Source: an uncultured Collinsella sp. (GTDB lineage: Bacteria > Actinomycetota > Coriobacteriia > Coriobacteriales > Coriobacteriaceae). From it: a DNA stretch of 7,660 nt. Positions 6,700-7,660 of the stretch are shown piece after piece. Where the stretch lies: positions 1 to 7,660 of the forward strand of contig UQEO01000091.1 in NCBI GenBank assembly GCA_900540095.1, given 5' to 3'. A program made the position numbers and the translations under genes. The notes under the pieces were generated by a model. That model searched no databases. It was not told the origin of the DNA and worked only from the letters and a program-made list of their open reading frames with translations. Positions within the stretch are counted from its first letter, which is position 1; each line of letters begins with the position of its first letter.

Positions 6700-6775
6700 G
6701 GGTCGTTAGCTCAGTTGGTAGAGCAGGGGACTCTTAATCCCAAGGTCCAGGGTTCGACCCCCTGACGGCCCACCA
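6700..6775 (+). tRNA. tRNA-Lys (CTT), second copy, next to the integrase gene
   Basis: Same cloverleaf, same anticodon CTT and encoded CCA, and the same 76 bases as the first copy, 43 nt downstream of it. Its 3' end faces the integrase gene, so this copy is the likely attachment site of the element at the right edge. Confidence 0.96.
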
Positions 6776-6787
6776 AAGAACACGCAG

Positions 6788-6814
6788 GTCAGCGCTTCGG
6801 CGCTGACTTTTTTT
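6788..6814 (+). terminator. Intrinsic terminator of the tRNA operon
   Basis: GTCAGCGC (6788-6795) pairs perfectly with GCGCTGAC (6800-6807) around a stabilising TTCG tetraloop, followed by seven Ts. It lies 12 nt after the last tRNA. Confidence 0.95.
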
Positions 6815-6863
6815 GTTTACCGAGAAGCCAAATCATAACCGTCTGTTACCGTTCGTGTTTTAC

Positions 6864-6898
6864 GCCCCCTGCCGTTTATGCGCGGCAGGGGGCATTTT
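6864..6898 (+). terminator. Second GC-rich hairpin, possible tandem terminator
   Basis: GCCCCCTGCCG (6864-6874) pairs perfectly with CGGCAGGGGGC (6883-6893) around an 8-nt loop and is followed by ATTTTA. The weak T tract is on the + strand; on the - strand the stem is followed by GTAAAACACG, so it is a poor terminator for the integrase. Confidence 0.45.
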
Positions 6899-6899
6899 A

Positions 6900-6932
6900 T
6901 GCATTTTGCAGGTAGTGGACCTAGAAAATGCA
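6900..6932. repeat. Imperfect 33-nt palindrome just past the integrase stop
   Basis: TGCATTTT (6900-6907) mirrors AAAATGCA (6925-6932), and AGGT (6910-6913) mirrors ACCT (6919-6922), with a 2x2 mismatch between the arms and a 5-nt AGTGG centre. It ends two bases before the integrase stop codon. It could be an integrase arm or core site, or an RNA hairpin protecting the 3' end; neither is shown. Confidence 0.45.
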
Positions 6933-6934
6933 AT

Positions 6935-7660
6935 TTAGAGCGTTTCGACACCCAGACCGGTGCCATTAAAACCGCCGTCCGCGCCGCCTCCCTCGACGAT
7001 CTGCAGGGCGCGCCCGACCTGCCTGGCTGCCTTCTCGCGCTCCGCGAGGCCCGGTTTGATGTAATGGCGGTAATCTGTCCCCAGGTCCGTATGCCCGTGC
7101 AGGTCCATGATGCTCAGCGGGTCGACCTCGGTCGCCGCCATGATGGTCTCGGACGTGTGGCGCAGGGCCTTGGGCGGGATATACCGCAGGTCATGTCGTA
7201 CACACATGCGCCGCCAGGCGCGCACGAGGTTGTCGCCGCGCATGTTCACGATGCGCTGCCCGCTCCACTCCCGCACTTGGTTCGTAACCGAAGTGCCGCC
7301 CTCGACGGTTATGCTCGGACGCAGCTCGTCCATGATCTGGTGCAGGCGCTCGCGGCCCGCCAATAAAACCGGCACGGTGCGCACGGAATGGGCGTTCTTG
7401 GTCTCCTTCACGCCGTCCTCGTCCGTGTACGCTCGACAGACCTCGATGTACTCCGAGACGGTCGGCTGGCCCGTGGCGAAGTCGTAGGTCGTGGTGACCT
7501 TGAGGTCGCACGGGCGCACCGCCAGCGCCTCCTCCTTGCGCAGGCCGCTCAGGCCCAGAATCAAGTAGGCGTTCATGACCAGATCCGCGCGGTCGTCGCT
7601 GGCGGCGAGCCTGCGCAGCGCCTCGGCGGCCTCGGGGATGCTCCACGGCTCCACGGGTGC
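6935..7660 (-). CDS. Tyrosine recombinase (phage/ICE-type integrase), N terminus cut off by the window edge
   Basis: The visible 241 residues are the catalytic domain of a site-specific tyrosine recombinase that would insert and excise a mobile element. The frame is open to base 7660, and a GTG at 7654 is too far into the domain to be a credible start, so the DNA-binding N-terminal part lies outside. Motifs, numbered from the window edge: box I Arg41 in GLSGLRKEEAL, the beta-hairpin Lys88 in KNAHSVRTVPV, box II K164-ALR167-H168, box III His190 in LHGHTDLGTDYRHY, and the nucleophile Tyr200, ten residues after His190 (Tyr197 is the alternative). The first box II position is Lys where His is usual. 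A Gly-rich tail follows (about 222-235). It reads toward tRNA-Lys, as integrases of tRNA-integrated elements often do. Confidence 0.93.
   Translation of the reverse strand, partial: APVEPWSIPEAAEALRRLAASDDRADLVMNAYLILGLSGLRKEEALAVRPCDLKVTTTYDFATGQPTVSEYIEVCRAYTDEDGVKETKNAHSVRTVPVLLAGRERLHQIMDELRPSITVEGGTSVTNQVREWSGQRIVNMRGDNLVRAWRRMCVRHDLRYIPPKALRHTSETIMAATEVDPLSIMDLHGHTDLGTDYRHYIKPGLAEREKAARQVGRALQIVEGGGADGGFNGTGLGVETL

Noticed and set aside
6851..6874. GTTCG...CCCCCTG resembling the tRNA-Lys T arm, a possible att repeat
   Set aside because: The match is broken and its spacing differs from the tRNA. It is better explained as part of the GC hairpin at 6864-6893.
6878..7366. 162-codon + strand frame near the integrase
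   Set aside because: It lies opposite the integrase catalytic domain and has no motif of its own.
1..7660. CRISPR array, insertion sequence or toxin-antitoxin pair
   Set aside because: I saw no regularly spaced repeats, no transposase motifs with terminal repeats, and no small paired genes in the window.

Overview
The window looks like the chromosome of a high-GC actinobacterium of the class Coriobacteriia, with Collinsella or a close relative as the best guess. This rests on the GC-rich codon use, a Rho factor with a long charged actinobacterial-style extension, tRNA genes with encoded CCA ends, and the general look of the proteins. It is a judgement from reading, not a database match.

Layout. 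(1) 1-1842: the 3' part of rho on the + strand, open through the left edge, closed by a strong intrinsic terminator. (2) 1843-3942: a two-gene + strand unit. It has a good promoter (TTGCAA, 17 bp, CATAAT), a leader of about 130 nt, an unrecognised protein with two N-terminal membrane helices and a long acidic Ala-rich tail, and a VanZ-family membrane protein starting 7 nt after it. (3) 3943-4102: a convergent gap with a long-range inverted repeat that could terminate transcription from both sides. (4) 4103-4993 (-): a ROK-family sugar kinase, probably fructokinase. (5) 5135-6316 (-): a class I/II PLP aminotransferase with its own terminator, so these two minus genes look like separate transcription units. 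(6) 6317-6480: a divergent promoter region with an AT-rich near-palindrome directly upstream of a strong tRNA promoter. (7) 6481-6814: tRNA-His(GTG) and two identical tRNA-Lys(CTT) genes, closed by a textbook terminator. (8) 6815-7660: a second hairpin, an imperfect palindrome, and the C-terminal catalytic part of a tyrosine recombinase on the - strand that runs off the right edge.

Regions 1-7 read as ordinary chromosomal housekeeping: transcription termination, sugar phosphorylation, amino-acid metabolism and translation. The right edge reads as the start of an integrated mobile element, because a phage- or ICE-type integrase gene ends about 160 nt from the 3' end of a tRNA-Lys gene. I found no complete novel system. 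The items most worth a second look are the tRNA-Lys/integrase junction, the unrecognised membrane protein paired with VanZ, the disordered Rho extension, and the palindromes at 6401-6418 and 6900-6932.
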